A DNA stretch of 64,000 nt from Gemmatimonas sp. (GTDB lineage Bacteria; Gemmatimonadota; Gemmatimonadetes; Gemmatimonadales; Gemmatimonadaceae), in NCBI GenBank assembly GCA_023910675.1, contig JAAVWC010000005.1:124001-188000 (forward strand). The letters run 5' to 3'. The translations under genes were made by a program, and so were the position numbers. The notes under the pieces are model-generated. The model had not been told where the DNA came from. It saw only the letters and a list, made by a program, of their open reading frames with translations, and searched no databases. Below are positions 25,923 to 34,320 of this stretch, one piece after another (the stretch's first letter is position 1; each line of letters opens with the position of its first letter).

Positions 25923-28082
25923 ATGTCTTTCCTTCGCCTCACGACGCTGTTGGCCGCCAGCGCGATGGCCGTGTCGCCTGCGGCGGCGCAGCCGACCACG
26001 CCAACACCGCTGCGCTACCCCGTCACCAAGACGGTGCCGCACGTCGATGACTATCACGGCACCAAGGTGGCCGACCCCTTCCGCTGGTTGGAGGACGACA
26101 CCGCGAGCGCGGTGAAGTCATGGGTCACCGAACAGAACGCCCTCACCTTCGATGTGCTGGGGCGCATCCCGTATCGCGCGGCGCTGCTCGACCGACTCAA
26201 GCAGCTCAACAACTACGAAAAAATCTCGGCGCCCTCCCGCAGCCACGGCTGGGTGGTGTACGCCAAGAACAGCGGCCTGCAAAACCAGTCGGTGTTCTAC
26301 ATCCAACGTGGGCTCACCGGCACACCACGGGTGCTGCTCGATCCCAACACGCTGTCGAAGGACGGGACCACGCGTGTTGGCGCGATCTCCATCGACCAGA
26401 GCGGCAAGCAACTCGCCTACACCACGTCGCAGGCGGGATCGGATTGGCAGGAGATCCATGTCATGGACCCTGCCACCGGGGCCGCGAAAACCGATCGTAT
26501 CCGGTGGGTGAAGTTCTCCGGCATCGCGTGGCGTGGGGCTGGCTTTTACTACTCGCGCTACCCAGCGCCGAGCGACACGACGCGGGCATTGAGCGAAGAG
26601 AACGGCAACCAGCAGGTGTACTACCACACGCTCGGCACGCCCCAGTCACGCGACAAGCTGGTATACGGCGACCCCGTGCATCCGCAGCGCTTTCACTTTG
26701 CCAGCACCACGAGCGACGAGCGGTTTCTCATTCTCGACCTGCAGGACCGCGGTGCCGGCAAAGACGGCAATGCGCTCTGGGTGCGCGATCTCACGTCACG
26801 CGATACCACGTGGATGAAGGTGGTCACCACGTTCGATGATCGCTTTACCGTGTTGGACAACGACGGCGCGTCGCTTATCGTGCAAACCAATCGCGGCGCG
26901 AAGAACGGTCGCATTGTGCGCATCGATCCCACGCGGCCCGGCGAAGCAAACTGGATCACGCTGGTCCCCGAGCGTGCCGAACCACTCGAAGGGGCAAGCA
27001 CGGCCGGTCGTCGCATCTTCGCGAGCTACCTGAAAGACGTGGCAGGTCTGGTGGTGCAGTACCGCTACGATGGCACGCGGGAGCGCGACGTCACGTTGCC
27101 CGGGCTCGGCTCCGTGTATGGGTTTGCCGGTGAGCAGTCGGACACCGACGCGTTCTACACCTTTGTCAGCTACACGGAACCGCCAACCACCTATCGCTAC
27201 GATATCGCGACGGGAAAGAGCACGAAGTATCTCGAACCCAAGCTCCCGTTCGACCCCACGAAGTTCGAGACGAAGCAGCTGTTTTTCACATCGAAAGACG
27301 GCACCAAGGTGCCGATGTTTGTGATCGCGAAGAAGGGACTGGTGCTCGATGGTCGCAATCCGACCATGGTGTATGGCTACGGTGGGTTCAACGTTGCCGA
27401 AACGCCGTCGTTTAGCACGAGCCGTATGGCGTGGCTGGAGCAGGGCGGTGTATGGGTGAGCGTGAGCCTGCGCGGCGGCAGCGAGTACGGCGATGCGTGG
27501 CACGAGGCGGGCATGAAGGACAAGAAGCAGAACGTGTTCGACGACTTCATGGCGGCCGCCGACTATCTCATTGCCAACAAGTACACGTCGAGCGACAGGC
27601 TGGCGATGAAGGGCGGCTCCAACGGCGGGTTGCTGGTGGGCGCCGTCATGACACAGCGCCCGGAGCTGTTCACGGTGGCGCTCCCGGCAGTGGGCGTCAT
27701 GGATATGCTGCGCTTTCAGAAGTTCACCATTGGTTGGAACTGGGTGGCCGACTACGGCTCGTCGGATACTCCCGACGGCTTCCGCTATCTCTCGGCGTAC
27801 TCACCGTTGCACAATCTTAAGGACGGCACCGCATATCCCGCGACACTCGTTACCACAGCCGACCATGACGACCGCGTGGTGCCGGCGCATTCGTTCAAGT
27901 TCGCGGCGCGGTTGCAGCAGGCGCATGTTGGTGCGAACCCGGTGCTCATTCGCATCGAGACGGCGAGTGGCCACGGCAGCTCGTCGCTCACCAAGGCGCT
28001 GGCCATTGCGGCCGACGAGTACGCATTCACGATGAGTCATCTCAAAATGACACCCATCTTTCCACCGGCGATGACCCCGTAA
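25923..28082 (+). CDS. prolyl oligopeptidase (S9A family), exported
   Basis: A 719-residue serine peptidase that cleaves after proline in short peptides. It has a signal peptide (about 1-23, ending in PAAAQ), the family N-terminus YPVTKTVPHVDDYHG and FRWLEDD, a seven-bladed propeller (about 80-430) and the catalytic domain. The triad is visible: Ser566 in GGSNGG, Asp in ADHDDRV (649-650) and His684 in ASGHGSS. The ATG at 25923 is chosen for the signal peptide. A strong hairpin terminator lies 33 bases after the stop. Confidence 0.96.
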   Translation: MSFLRLTTLLAASAMAVSPAAAQPTTPTPLRYPVTKTVPHVDDYHGTKVADPFRWLEDDTASAVKSWVTEQNALTFDVLGRIPYRAALLDRLKQLNNYEKISAPSRSHGWVVYAKNSGLQNQSVFYIQRGLTGTPRVLLDPNTLSKDGTTRVGAISIDQSGKQLAYTTSQAGSDWQEIHVMDPATGAAKTDRIRWVKFSGIAWRGAGFYYSRYPAPSDTTRALSEENGNQQVYYHTLGTPQSRDKLVYGDPVHPQRFHFASTTSDERFLILDLQDRGAGKDGNALWVRDLTSRDTTWMKVVTTFDDRFTVLDNDGASLIVQTNRGAKNGRIVRIDPTRPGEANWITLVPERAEPLEGASTAGRRIFASYLKDVAGLVVQYRYDGTRERDVTLPGLGSVYGFAGEQSDTDAFYTFVSYTEPPTTYRYDIATGKSTKYLEPKLPFDPTKFETKQLFFTSKDGTKVPMFVIAKKGLVLDGRNPTMVYGYGGFNVAETPSFSTSRMAWLEQGGVWVSVSLRGGSEYGDAWHEAGMKDKKQNVFDDFMAAADYLIANKYTSSDRLAMKGGSNGGLLVGAVMTQRPELFTVALPAVGVMDMLRFQKFTIGWNWVADYGSSDTPDGFRYLSAYSPLHNLKDGTAYPATLVTTADHDDRVVPAHSFKFAARLQQAHVGANPVLIRIETASGHGSSSLTKALAIAADEYAFTMSHLKMTPIFPPAMTP

Positions 28083-28114
28083 TTCGCAGCGGGGCGCGGA
28101 GCATGGCACAAACG

Positions 28115-28153
28115 ACAACGAGGGCGCCCCGTACCTGGGAGCGCCCTCGTTGT
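28115..28153. terminator. bidirectional intrinsic terminator
   Basis: ACAACGAGGGCGC (28115-28127) pairs perfectly with GCGCCCTCGTTGT (28141-28153) around a 13-base loop. It sits between convergent genes ending at 28082 (plus) and 28177 (minus), so it can serve both. T tracts are short. Confidence 0.8.
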
Positions 28154-28176
28154 ACTGCACGCCACGCGTGTGCGGC

Positions 28177-28680
28177 TCAGGCCTTGGTCGGCGCATCGGC
28201 GCCACGCCACAGGTTCCACGTGTTGAGCTCTTCGTGGCCGCACAGCTTGAGGCTGCAGAACAGCTGCGTGCGATACGCGGCGTAGTTCGCGAGCACCATG
28301 GTCACGAAGTGCGCACCACGCGACATCGGGCCACCGAACAGCTGAATGGTGCCACGCATGTCATCGTCGCTCATGGCGCCGATATGCTCGGCGAACCAGG
28401 CGCTCTGCGTGGCGAGCAGCGCGTCGAGCCCGGCCAGATCGAGCGCATCCGCCTGCCCCTGCGCCGCACCCCACGCTGCGCCGTCGAACGCACCGGCCTT
28501 GATGGCCGAGGTGAGCACGGGACCCTGCACGACCAGGTAGCGCACCAGTTCGATGTTGCTGCGCTGCTTGGGGGTGGCGCGGAAATCGGCCGTGTCGGCG
28601 GTGATCTTGGTAATCAGGTGGCGCACGATGCCCACTTCGTGGGTGAGCGCGCCAATGAGTTCGTCTTTGGAGAAGACCAT
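28177..28680 (-). CDS. DinB-like four-helix protein
   Basis: A 167-residue helical protein. Helix-starting His residues in LTHEVGIVRHLITKI and SRGAHFVTMVLANYAAYRTQ, plus the NTWNLWRG tail, fit DinB/YfiT-like four-helix bundles, which often bind a divalent metal and act as thiol-dependent transferases. Assignment rests on overall pattern rather than a strict motif. The ATG at 28680 is chosen because homology-like sequence starts at MVFSKDELIG. Confidence 0.6.
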   Translation of the reverse strand: MVFSKDELIGALTHEVGIVRHLITKITADTADFRATPKQRSNIELVRYLVVQGPVLTSAIKAGAFDGAAWGAAQGQADALDLAGLDALLATQSAWFAEHIGAMSDDDMRGTIQLFGGPMSRGAHFVTMVLANYAAYRTQLFCSLKLCGHEELNTWNLWRGADAPTKA

Positions 28681-28825
28681 GAGGCCGGGAGGGGTTGAAT
28701 GCGGAGGAGGGGCCAGCGCGGTTGAAGAAAGGGCCGCGCCGGCTGGAGTATAGCCGTTCTGGAAGTCGAGTGAGTTGCACCGAGTCTGCTGTCGAATGGT
28801 TGCGCCCAGGCTGATTGCGTACTCG

Positions 28826-29088
28826 CTACTCACCCAACGGATGCCGCCAGCGCAGTCCCGGAAATCGGGCAAAGTCGCGATCCGTCGTGATCCACTCCGC
28901 GCCAGACTCGATCGCGAGCGCCGCACGATACGCAACAGCACCCGCACCACGCCTGACAATACCAGCTCGGAAATGCCGACTGGCTCCGGCGCCGCCAGCG
29001 ATGACTCGAGCCAGTGGCGAAAGGCCGCGTGGCGTGGCGCATCGTCGCGCGCGGCGTACACGAGCACGTTGACGTCCGGGGCAATCAC
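28826..29088 (-). pseudogene. vapC-type PIN toxin with central deletion and frameshift
   Basis: A GTG at 29088 overlaps the vapB-like stop (GTGA) and begins IAPDVNVLVYAARDDAPRHA with the first active-site Asp of a PIN domain, running to SELVLSGVVRV. The frame then fails; a different frame supplies the end of the same protein, AALAIESGAEWITTDRDFAR and FPGLRWRHP, up to a TAG at 28826. The central 60 or so residues with the second and third acidic residues are missing. Length is about half of the family norm of 130-140. The toxin is dead while its antitoxin is intact. Confidence 0.8.
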
Positions 29089-29333
29089 GAGACGTCGTCG
29101 TCCATCAATTCGAGCAGTGCGGCGTTGTTGTCGAGGTCTACCCCGGCACGCAACCCGCGCCCACCGCGGTACAGCGGCAGCGGCGGCGGCGGTGTGGGTT
29201 GATCGGTGCCGCCGCTGAGCAGGGCGACGCGCACGGCCTCTTCGATGAACTCGTTCAGCGAGCACCCGGCGCGGGCAGCGTGAGCCTTCGCCTCGCGCAG
29301 CAGGTGGTCTTCAAGACGGATGGTGGTGCGCAT
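29085..29333 (-). CDS. VapB-type ribbon-helix-helix antitoxin
   Basis: An 82-residue protein. The first 45 residues (MRTTIRLEDHLLREAKAHAA, then GCSLNEFIEEAVRVAL) form a ribbon-helix-helix DNA-binding domain; the Pro-rich linker and RAGVDLDNNAALLELMD tail are the toxin-binding part. It overlaps the broken toxin gene by 4 bases. It is divergent from a second TA pair; a perfect 16-base palindrome (29351-29366) lies 18 bases before its start and is its probable operator. Confidence 0.88.
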   Translation of the reverse strand: MRTTIRLEDHLLREAKAHAARAGCSLNEFIEEAVRVALLSGGTDQPTPPPPLPLYRGGRGLRAGVDLDNNAALLELMDDDVS

Positions 29334-29350
29334 ACCCCAAAGATTGCATG

Positions 29351-29366
29351 TGACATTTAAATGTCA
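29351..29366. promoter_or_regulatory. perfect palindrome, probable operator of the leftward TA locus
   Basis: TGACATTTAAATGTCA is a perfect 16-base palindrome 18 bases upstream of the minus-strand vapB-like gene. Ribbon-helix-helix antitoxins bind short palindromes in their own promoters. Confidence 0.7.
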
Positions 29367-29378
29367 AATCGAATCTGC

Positions 29379-29396
29379 CATATTCCTGTAAATATG
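29379..29396. promoter_or_regulatory. inverted repeat, probable operator of the rightward TA locus
   Basis: CATATT-CCTGTA-AATATG is an inverted repeat with a 6-base centre, 15 bases upstream of the plus-strand vapB-like gene. It differs from the palindrome at 29351, so each antitoxin appears to have its own site. Confidence 0.65.
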
Positions 29397-29410
29397 GGTA
29401 CATTGCAGCG

Positions 29411-29704
29411 ATGAAAACGACAATCGAGCTTCCTGACGACCTGTATCGCCGCGTGAAGGCCCGGAGCGCCCTCGAAGGAAAGACGGTGCGTGAGGTGGCC
29501 ACCTCGCTTTTTCAGCAGTGGGCCGATGGTGCTATCCCGCGCGGGGCGGACCAACCGGCGGTGGATGCGCCACGCCAGCACGAGACCGCGGCCTCGGAGT
29601 GGCTGCGGCGTTTCCAGGCCATCGGTACCGAGCTCAGCGAGATGCATCCCGACGGGAGCGCCGTAGAGCAGTTGTACGTTGATCGTCGCCGGCTGGACCG
29701 TTGA
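29411..29704 (+). CDS. VapB-type antitoxin of the intact TA pair
   Basis: A 97-residue protein with ribbon-helix-helix start MKTTIELPDDLYRRVKARSA followed by LEGKTVREVATSLFQQW, and a C-terminal WLRRFQAIGTELSEMHPDG segment that would bind the toxin. It overlaps the toxin gene by 4 bases (TTGA). Transcribed divergently from the other TA locus across a 77-base gap with two palindromes. Confidence 0.87.
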   Translation: MKTTIELPDDLYRRVKARSALEGKTVREVATSLFQQWADGAIPRGADQPAVDAPRQHETAASEWLRRFQAIGTELSEMHPDGSAVEQLYVDRRRLDR

Positions 29705-30174
29705 CCGCGTCGGCCGCTGCGCCGCTAACGCCGAGCGTGGGCGCCGTTGAACGGGTGACGATCGACGCGTCCGTGTGGCTGGCCGCGCTGTGGGCGCACG
29801 AGCCTGGACATGCAGCGGCAGCTCAAGTGCTCGCGGAGATCGATCGTCAGCAGATCCGCATGGTGCAACCGATGCTGTTTCTTCCCGAGGTGTGCGGCGC
29901 GGTGCGCCGGCGAACGGGCCGCGAGGATATGGCGGCAGCGCTTACCGACGTGTTGCTGCGGTCGCCGCTGATGACGATGTCGCCGCTGACGCTCGACGTG
30001 GCGACGGAGTCCGCCGCCTGTGCCGTGCGGTTGGGCCTTCGAGGGGCCGATGCCTGCTACGTGGCCACGTCGCGGCTGGAGCAGACGACACTGATCACGT
30101 TGGATATCAAAGTCATTGAGCGGACGCGTGTTTTGGCCCATGTGTGGTCGCCAAGCGAATGGCTTGGGCGGTGA
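29701..30174 (+). CDS. VapC-type PIN-domain ribonuclease toxin
   Basis: A 157-residue PIN toxin. The acidic active site is complete: Asp22 in VTIDASVW, Glu in LPEVCGAV, Asp in GLRGADACYVA and Asp in ITLDIKV. VapC toxins cut specific tRNAs or rRNA when released from the antitoxin. The start appears to be the TTG at 29701, overlapping the antitoxin stop; a GTG at about 29752, just before TIDASVW, is an alternative giving a more usual length. This is the only intact toxin of three VapC-type genes within 2 kb. Confidence 0.88.
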   Translation: MTASAAAPLTPSVGAVERVTIDASVWLAALWAHEPGHAAAAQVLAEIDRQQIRMVQPMLFLPEVCGAVRRRTGREDMAAALTDVLLRSPLMTMSPLTLDVATESAACAVRLGLRGADACYVATSRLEQTTLITLDIKVIERTRVLAHVWSPSEWLGR

Positions 30175-30296
30175 GGCGTCGCCATGGCCGTTGAGTCGTG
30201 GAATTCAACGAAGAGTGATCAAGGGGGGCCTTCAACGACTCTGACCCCTTGAACCGACCTAACGCGTGATGCTGGGGTCGGTCGATCCAGAGGTCC

Positions 30297-30677
30297 ACGT
30301 CGCCGCTGGTCGCAATCGCACTAGGCGAGCCTGCAGCTGATCGCCTGGTCGGCGCCCTGGAATCGCTCGCGTTCCGCCTCGTCTCTGCCGGTTCCATTCT
30401 CGAACTGTCGCTGGTACTGCAGGCACGCTTCGGCACGGCGGCAGACATCACCGTCGACGAGCTCGTGCGGGATCTGCACCTCGATGTGGTGCCGTTCGAC
30501 GGTCCGCAGCTGGTGCTGGCGCGCGATGGCGCCCGGCGCTTTGGTACGAGCCGGCACGCCGCGTCGCTCAACTTCGGGGACCTCTACGCCTACGCATTGG
30601 CCATGGACCGGCAACTGCCGTTGCTGTATGTGGGAGACGATTTCTCGCGCACCGACGTGCAGACGCTCGTCATCTAG
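30297..30677 (+). pseudogene. VapC-like PIN remnant lacking its start and first active-site Asp
   Basis: From about 30306 the frame reads LVAIALGEPAADRLVGALES, LVSAGSILELSLVLQARFG, FDGPQLVLARDGARRFG and SLNFGDLYAYALAM, ending in LPLLYVGDDFSRTDV: a standard VapC minus its first seven or so residues. Where family members have an initiating Met and VIDTSALV, this sequence has RSTSPLV, so both the start and the first catalytic Asp are gone. No antitoxin gene precedes it. Probably a remnant of a third TA module. Confidence 0.75.
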
Positions 30678-30775
30678 ACGGCGGAAACAGCGCTCCTGCG
30701 CTTCGAACCCGAGAAGGTCGTGCGCCGTCTATCTTTGGGTCTGTCATTCCATCAACGCGACCCCATTACGCTCAC

Positions 30776-31030
30776 ATGTCCGAGCTCACACAGCTACCCA
30801 CCGCAACGCTGCACGCCATGAAGGCGCGCCTCACCAACTGGGTCGTGTACGTCGCGGCCATCGACCTGATGGCGGTGGGGGTGTTCGTCTATCTGCTGAT
30901 GAACAGCTCCCCGGCGAAGGCGTTGCCGTTCGCGCCGCTGCTCATGCTGCCTTCCATTGCGCTCGTCCCGCTCATAGTGCGCGCCGGTGCTGTACGCCGC
31001 GAACTCGCGCGTCGCGACGCGAGCAGCTGA
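30776..31030 (+). CDS. small two-helix membrane protein
   Basis: An 84-residue protein. A short N-terminal stretch is followed by two hydrophobic segments (WVVYVAAIDLMAVGVFVYLL and LPFAPLLMLPSIALVPLIV) and a basic tail VRRELARRDAS. No family recognised. It ends 9 bases before the end of the convergent Ada-like gene. Confidence 0.65.
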   Translation: MSELTQLPTATLHAMKARLTNWVVYVAAIDLMAVGVFVYLLMNSSPAKALPFAPLLMLPSIALVPLIVRAGAVRRELARRDASS

Positions 31031-31038
31031 GCGCGCTG

Positions 31039-31305
31039 CTACTGCTGCTTCTTCCACTCCGCATACTGCTCCGGCATACACACGGCGCAGGGGCGATATC
31101 CCGCCGCAATGGCGGTGTCTTCGTCGGCAAAGAAGACGCGCTGCTGTTCGTAGCTGCGGCCGGTGCCAAGTGCGCGACGGGCGGCCTTGCAGTCGAGCCG
31201 CCCGTAAATGCGATTCTTGCGATGTCCCCCGATCGTCCCCTTGGTGGGGCTGGAGATCGTGCTGCCGTCGGCGGCAATGAGACGGTAAAGTGGCGAAATG
31301 GTCAT
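31039..31305 (-). CDS. Ada-type metal-binding domain protein
   Basis: An 88-residue protein similar to the N-terminal zinc module of Ada: GRLDCKAARRAL followed by HR-like VFFADEDTAIAAGYRPCAVC. Ada uses four Cys; here one Cys in LDC and two in PCAVC are seen, with His or Asp possibly completing the site. Standalone versions are common in bacteria and lack the methyltransferase and DNA-binding parts. Function unknown. Confidence 0.75.
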   Translation of the reverse strand: MTISPLYRLIAADGSTISSPTKGTIGGHRKNRIYGRLDCKAARRALGTGRSYEQQRVFFADEDTAIAAGYRPCAVCMPEQYAEWKKQQ

Positions 31306-31362
31306 CTCTGAAAGCTAGTCGTATTTGCCACCGACGGCGCGGTTACTGCCACTTTGTTTGAC

Positions 31363-32745
31363 TTACCGCAGCGATTGCTCGAGATCGGCCGCGATGTATG
31401 CCATCACCGCCATGACCGCCACACAGCGCTGCACTTCCTTGGGATCGAGCTTGTCGGGGGTGTCGGCATCGGTGTGGTGGAACCAGAAGTAGCGCGTTCC
31501 ATCGACCTCGAGCCCCATGCCCGGCACGCCGGTCGCCATGATGGGACCGATATCCGCACCGCCACCACTCGGTCCGATCTTGCCGGCCCCAATGGGCACG
31601 AGCAACGAGCCGATCGCCTCGACGGCCTTGCGTGCTTCGGGCGTCCCGGTGAAACCAAATCCGAGCGGATTGAAGACCCCGCCGTCGCTCTCGATGGCCA
31701 GCTGATGCGGCTCCTGCTTGTGCATGTCGCGATACGCGTTGCCGCCACGCATGCCGTTCTCTTCGTTCGTCCACCCCACCGCGCGAATGGTGCGGCGCGG
31801 CGTGAGCCCAAGCTTCTTGAGCAGGCGAATGGCTTCCCATGCCACCACGACACCGCCGGCGTCGTCCATCGCGCCCTGGCCCACGTCCCACGAATCGATG
31901 TGACCACCCATGACGACGATTTCGTTGGGCTTCTCGCGGCCGCGCAGTTCGCCCATGACGTTGTGGCTCTGCGCATCGGGGAGTGTCTGCGCGTTCATGG
32001 TGAGCGTGACACTCACCTTCTGTCCGCGGGCAATCATGCGGCGCATCATCATCGCGTCTTCAGCCGTCACGCTCGCGTGCGGAATGCGCGTGACGGTGCT
32101 GTCGTAGCTCATGCTGCCGGTGTGCGGCGTACGCATGCTGTACGGACCCGCCGCACGCGCGAGGCTGGCTACCGCGCCGGCACGCGCGGCCTCGATGGCC
32201 CCCAATCGACGGAACGCGCCGTTGTAGCCGTAGTCGCGCCACTCGGCGTCGTACAAGACAATCTTGCCCTTGGCTTCACTCGCGCGCGCCTTGAGCTCTT
32301 CGAAGCTCGCCACCACCATCACCTCGGCGGTGATCCCACCCTTGGGCGTGCCGATGCTGCCACCAAGGCCCAGCATGGGGAGCCGCTGCTTGCGAGGCAA
32401 CACCAAGTCGAGTGATTCCTCACCACGCACCCAATGCGGCACCATGACCGCTTCCTTCTTCACGTTGTCGAGCCCATCACGCTTCATGGCATCGACGGTC
32501 CAGTCAATCGCCTGCTCGAGCGCGACACTGCCCGACAAGCGATGCCCAAAACGATCCGTGAGCTCGGCAATGCGATTCCACGCGGCGGCACTGTCGGCCT
32601 GCGCGGCCGCAATGATACGGTTGGCAATGTCACGGTACTTCGCGGGAATCTCGGCGGGTGCCTGCGCCGACAGTGATGAGGCGCTCGCGGCCGAGAGCAG
32701 CGCGCCCGTGACGAGTGTGCGGAATGTTGTGCGGAATGTTGTCAT
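31363..32745 (-). CDS. exported M28-family zinc peptidase (carboxypeptidase Q-like)
   Basis: A 460-residue protein with a signal peptide (about 1-28, ending in SLSAQ), a PA-domain insert (about 130-240) and an M28 catalytic domain. Metal ligands are seen in GGHIDSWDVGQGAMDDAGG (His and Asp) and WTNEENGMRGG (catalytic Glu pair), followed by IESDGG and a late WFHHTDADT (His). M28 enzymes remove N- or C-terminal residues from peptides. The start contains a 12-base duplication giving TTFRTTFR. The HpcH-like gene ends 5 bases upstream, so the two are one operon. Confidence 0.93.
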   Translation of the reverse strand: MTTFRTTFRTLVTGALLSAASASSLSAQAPAEIPAKYRDIANRIIAAAQADSAAAWNRIAELTDRFGHRLSGSVALEQAIDWTVDAMKRDGLDNVKKEAVMVPHWVRGEESLDLVLPRKQRLPMLGLGGSIGTPKGGITAEVMVVASFEELKARASEAKGKIVLYDAEWRDYGYNGAFRRLGAIEAARAGAVASLARAAGPYSMRTPHTGSMSYDSTVTRIPHASVTAEDAMMMRRMIARGQKVSVTLTMNAQTLPDAQSHNVMGELRGREKPNEIVVMGGHIDSWDVGQGAMDDAGGVVVAWEAIRLLKKLGLTPRRTIRAVGWTNEENGMRGGNAYRDMHKQEPHQLAIESDGGVFNPLGFGFTGTPEARKAVEAIGSLLVPIGAGKIGPSGGGADIGPIMATGVPGMGLEVDGTRYFWFHHTDADTPDKLDPKEVQRCVAVMAVMAYIAADLEQSLR

Positions 32746-32750
32746 GGCGA

Positions 32751-33578
32751 TCACTTCCGTTGTACGAGTTCGCGACCGGTGCGGATGATGGCGTCGGTCT
32801 GTTCGGTGGAGCCGGCCATAAGCAATCCCAAATAGCCCTTGGCAATGCGGTCGGCAATGGTCTTGTCGTTGGCGGTCATCATGCTCGGCATGCCCTTCTT
32901 CGCGCCGGCGTCGCGCACGTGCTTGCACGCCGTCTCGGCGCCTGGTGCGTCGCCGCCCATGTCGCGCGTGAGGCTGCCAATGCCGCACGAGAGCAGGCTG
33001 TACCCTTCCACTGCCGCAATGGCGTCGGTTTCCTGCACGGCGCCTTTGTCTTCGATCATGAGCATGGCGACCACCGTGCCTTTCGTGTTCTTGGGCGACC
33101 AGACGTTGGCCTTGACCGCAGTAAAAAAGCTCACTGCCAGCTTGGCTTCGTCAGCGCTGCGCACGTGCGGAATGACGACACCATCTGCGCCCAGCGACAA
33201 CACGTCACTGACACGCGCCCGCGTGAGCTCTGCGCCTGCGTCGGCAATGGTGGGGATACGTACCAGCAGCGTGGGATGTCCGGTGCTGGCCTTCAGCCCG
33301 GCGACCATGGCCTTCACGGCCTCGATGTCGTAGCCGCCTTCGAGATTGAGAAAGAGATAGTCGAGCAGCGGGTTGGCGCCCAGCGTCTTGGCGCCGTCAG
33401 CGGTGTAGAGCGGCGGTAGTCGCTTACCGTTCGCGTCGGTGGCCCCAGGCGCGCGCTCGCTGGGCACGAAAATTCCGAACGCCGGCCGATTGGCCTTCCA
33501 GAGCGTGAGCGCAGGAGACGGCTGAGCCGCGAGGGTAGCCGGGAGCAGCAAGGCTGCCAGCAACAGAGATGGGCGCAT
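32751..33578 (-). CDS. exported HpcH/HpaI aldolase-family protein
   Basis: A 275-residue TIM-barrel protein of the HpcH/HpaI aldolase/citrate lyase family: FGIFVPSERAPG, DYLFLNLEGGYDIEAVKAMV, LLVRIP and GADGVVIPHVRSADEAK match the metal-dependent aldolase pattern, with AMLMIEDKGAVQ carrying the metal-binding Glu. Unusually it has a signal peptide (about 1-18, ending in LAAQ), so it would act outside the cytoplasm. The ATG at 33578 is chosen because a longer frame upstream overlaps the divergent cyclophilin gene. It is first in an operon with the M28 peptidase. Confidence 0.85.
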   Translation of the reverse strand: MRPSLLLAALLLPATLAAQPSPALTLWKANRPAFGIFVPSERAPGATDANGKRLPPLYTADGAKTLGANPLLDYLFLNLEGGYDIEAVKAMVAGLKASTGHPTLLVRIPTIADAGAELTRARVSDVLSLGADGVVIPHVRSADEAKLAVSFFTAVKANVWSPKNTKGTVVAMLMIEDKGAVQETDAIAAVEGYSLLSCGIGSLTRDMGGDAPGAETACKHVRDAGAKKGMPSMMTANDKTIADRIAKGYLGLLMAGSTEQTDAIIRTGRELVQRK

Positions 33579-33619
33579 GATGGGGAGCGGAGGGAAGAGC
33601 CGGTGGATAACTTCTGCAC

Positions 33620-34315
33620 ATGCTGACACTGACTACGCAGAGCACGCGGGCGGCGCTGCTGGCCTTCGCCACGGCGACGGGTGTTGCCGTCGCGGCATGC
33701 GGGCCAGCGGCGGAGCGCCCGCCGATCACAGATAGTACCGCCAATCGCGCAGCGGCGCCCGCTATTGCGCCGCCGTCGCCCACGCCGCTGAAAAGTCCTG
33801 CGCAGTTCCGTGTCCGTTTCGAAACGAACAAGGGGCCGTTCGTGGTGCAGGTGAAGCGCGCCCTCGCACCGCATTCGGCCGACCGCTTTTTCGAGCTGGT
33901 CTCCAACGGCTACTTCGCCGATGTGCGCTTTTTTCGCATGGTGCCGGGGTTCATTGCGCAGTTCGGCATTCACGGCAATCCCGATGTCAACGCCGTGTGG
34001 GACACCGCCACCTTTGCTGACGACGTGATGCGCACGAGCAACCGCAAGGGTACGCTGGCGTTTGCGGCCAACGGGCCACACTCACGATCGACGCAGCTGT
34101 TCATCAGCACAGGTGAGAACGCACAAAAGCTCGACGGTCAGAAACTCTTCACGCCCTTCGGCACCGTGGTAGAAGGGATGGACGTGGTGGAGCGGCTCAA
34201 CGCCGAGTATGGCGAAGAGCCGAATGCCAGCCGCGGCGTGCGTCAGGGGAACCGGTATTTCACGCGATGGTTTCCGGCGCTCGATTACATCACGCGCACG
34301 CAGATCATCGAGTAG
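33620..34315 (+). CDS. lipoprotein peptidyl-prolyl isomerase (cyclophilin type)
   Basis: A 231-residue periplasmic folding catalyst. The lipobox AVAACG puts the lipidated Cys at position 27; a Pro/Ala-rich linker follows to about residue 62. The cyclophilin domain (about 63-230) has FFRMVPGFIAQFGIHG and GTLAFAANGPHSRSTQLFIS, which hold the active-site Arg, Phe and Gln. The Trp of eukaryotic cyclophilins is replaced, as in most bacterial ones. The gene is divergent from the HpcH-like operon by 41 bases and convergent with the sulfurtransferase. Confidence 0.94.
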   Translation: MLTLTTQSTRAALLAFATATGVAVAACGPAAERPPITDSTANRAAAPAIAPPSPTPLKSPAQFRVRFETNKGPFVVQVKRALAPHSADRFFELVSNGYFADVRFFRMVPGFIAQFGIHGNPDVNAVWDTATFADDVMRTSNRKGTLAFAANGPHSRSTQLFISTGENAQKLDGQKLFTPFGTVVEGMDVVERLNAEYGEEPNASRGVRQGNRYFTRWFPALDYITRTQIIE

Positions 34316-34320
34316 CGCCG

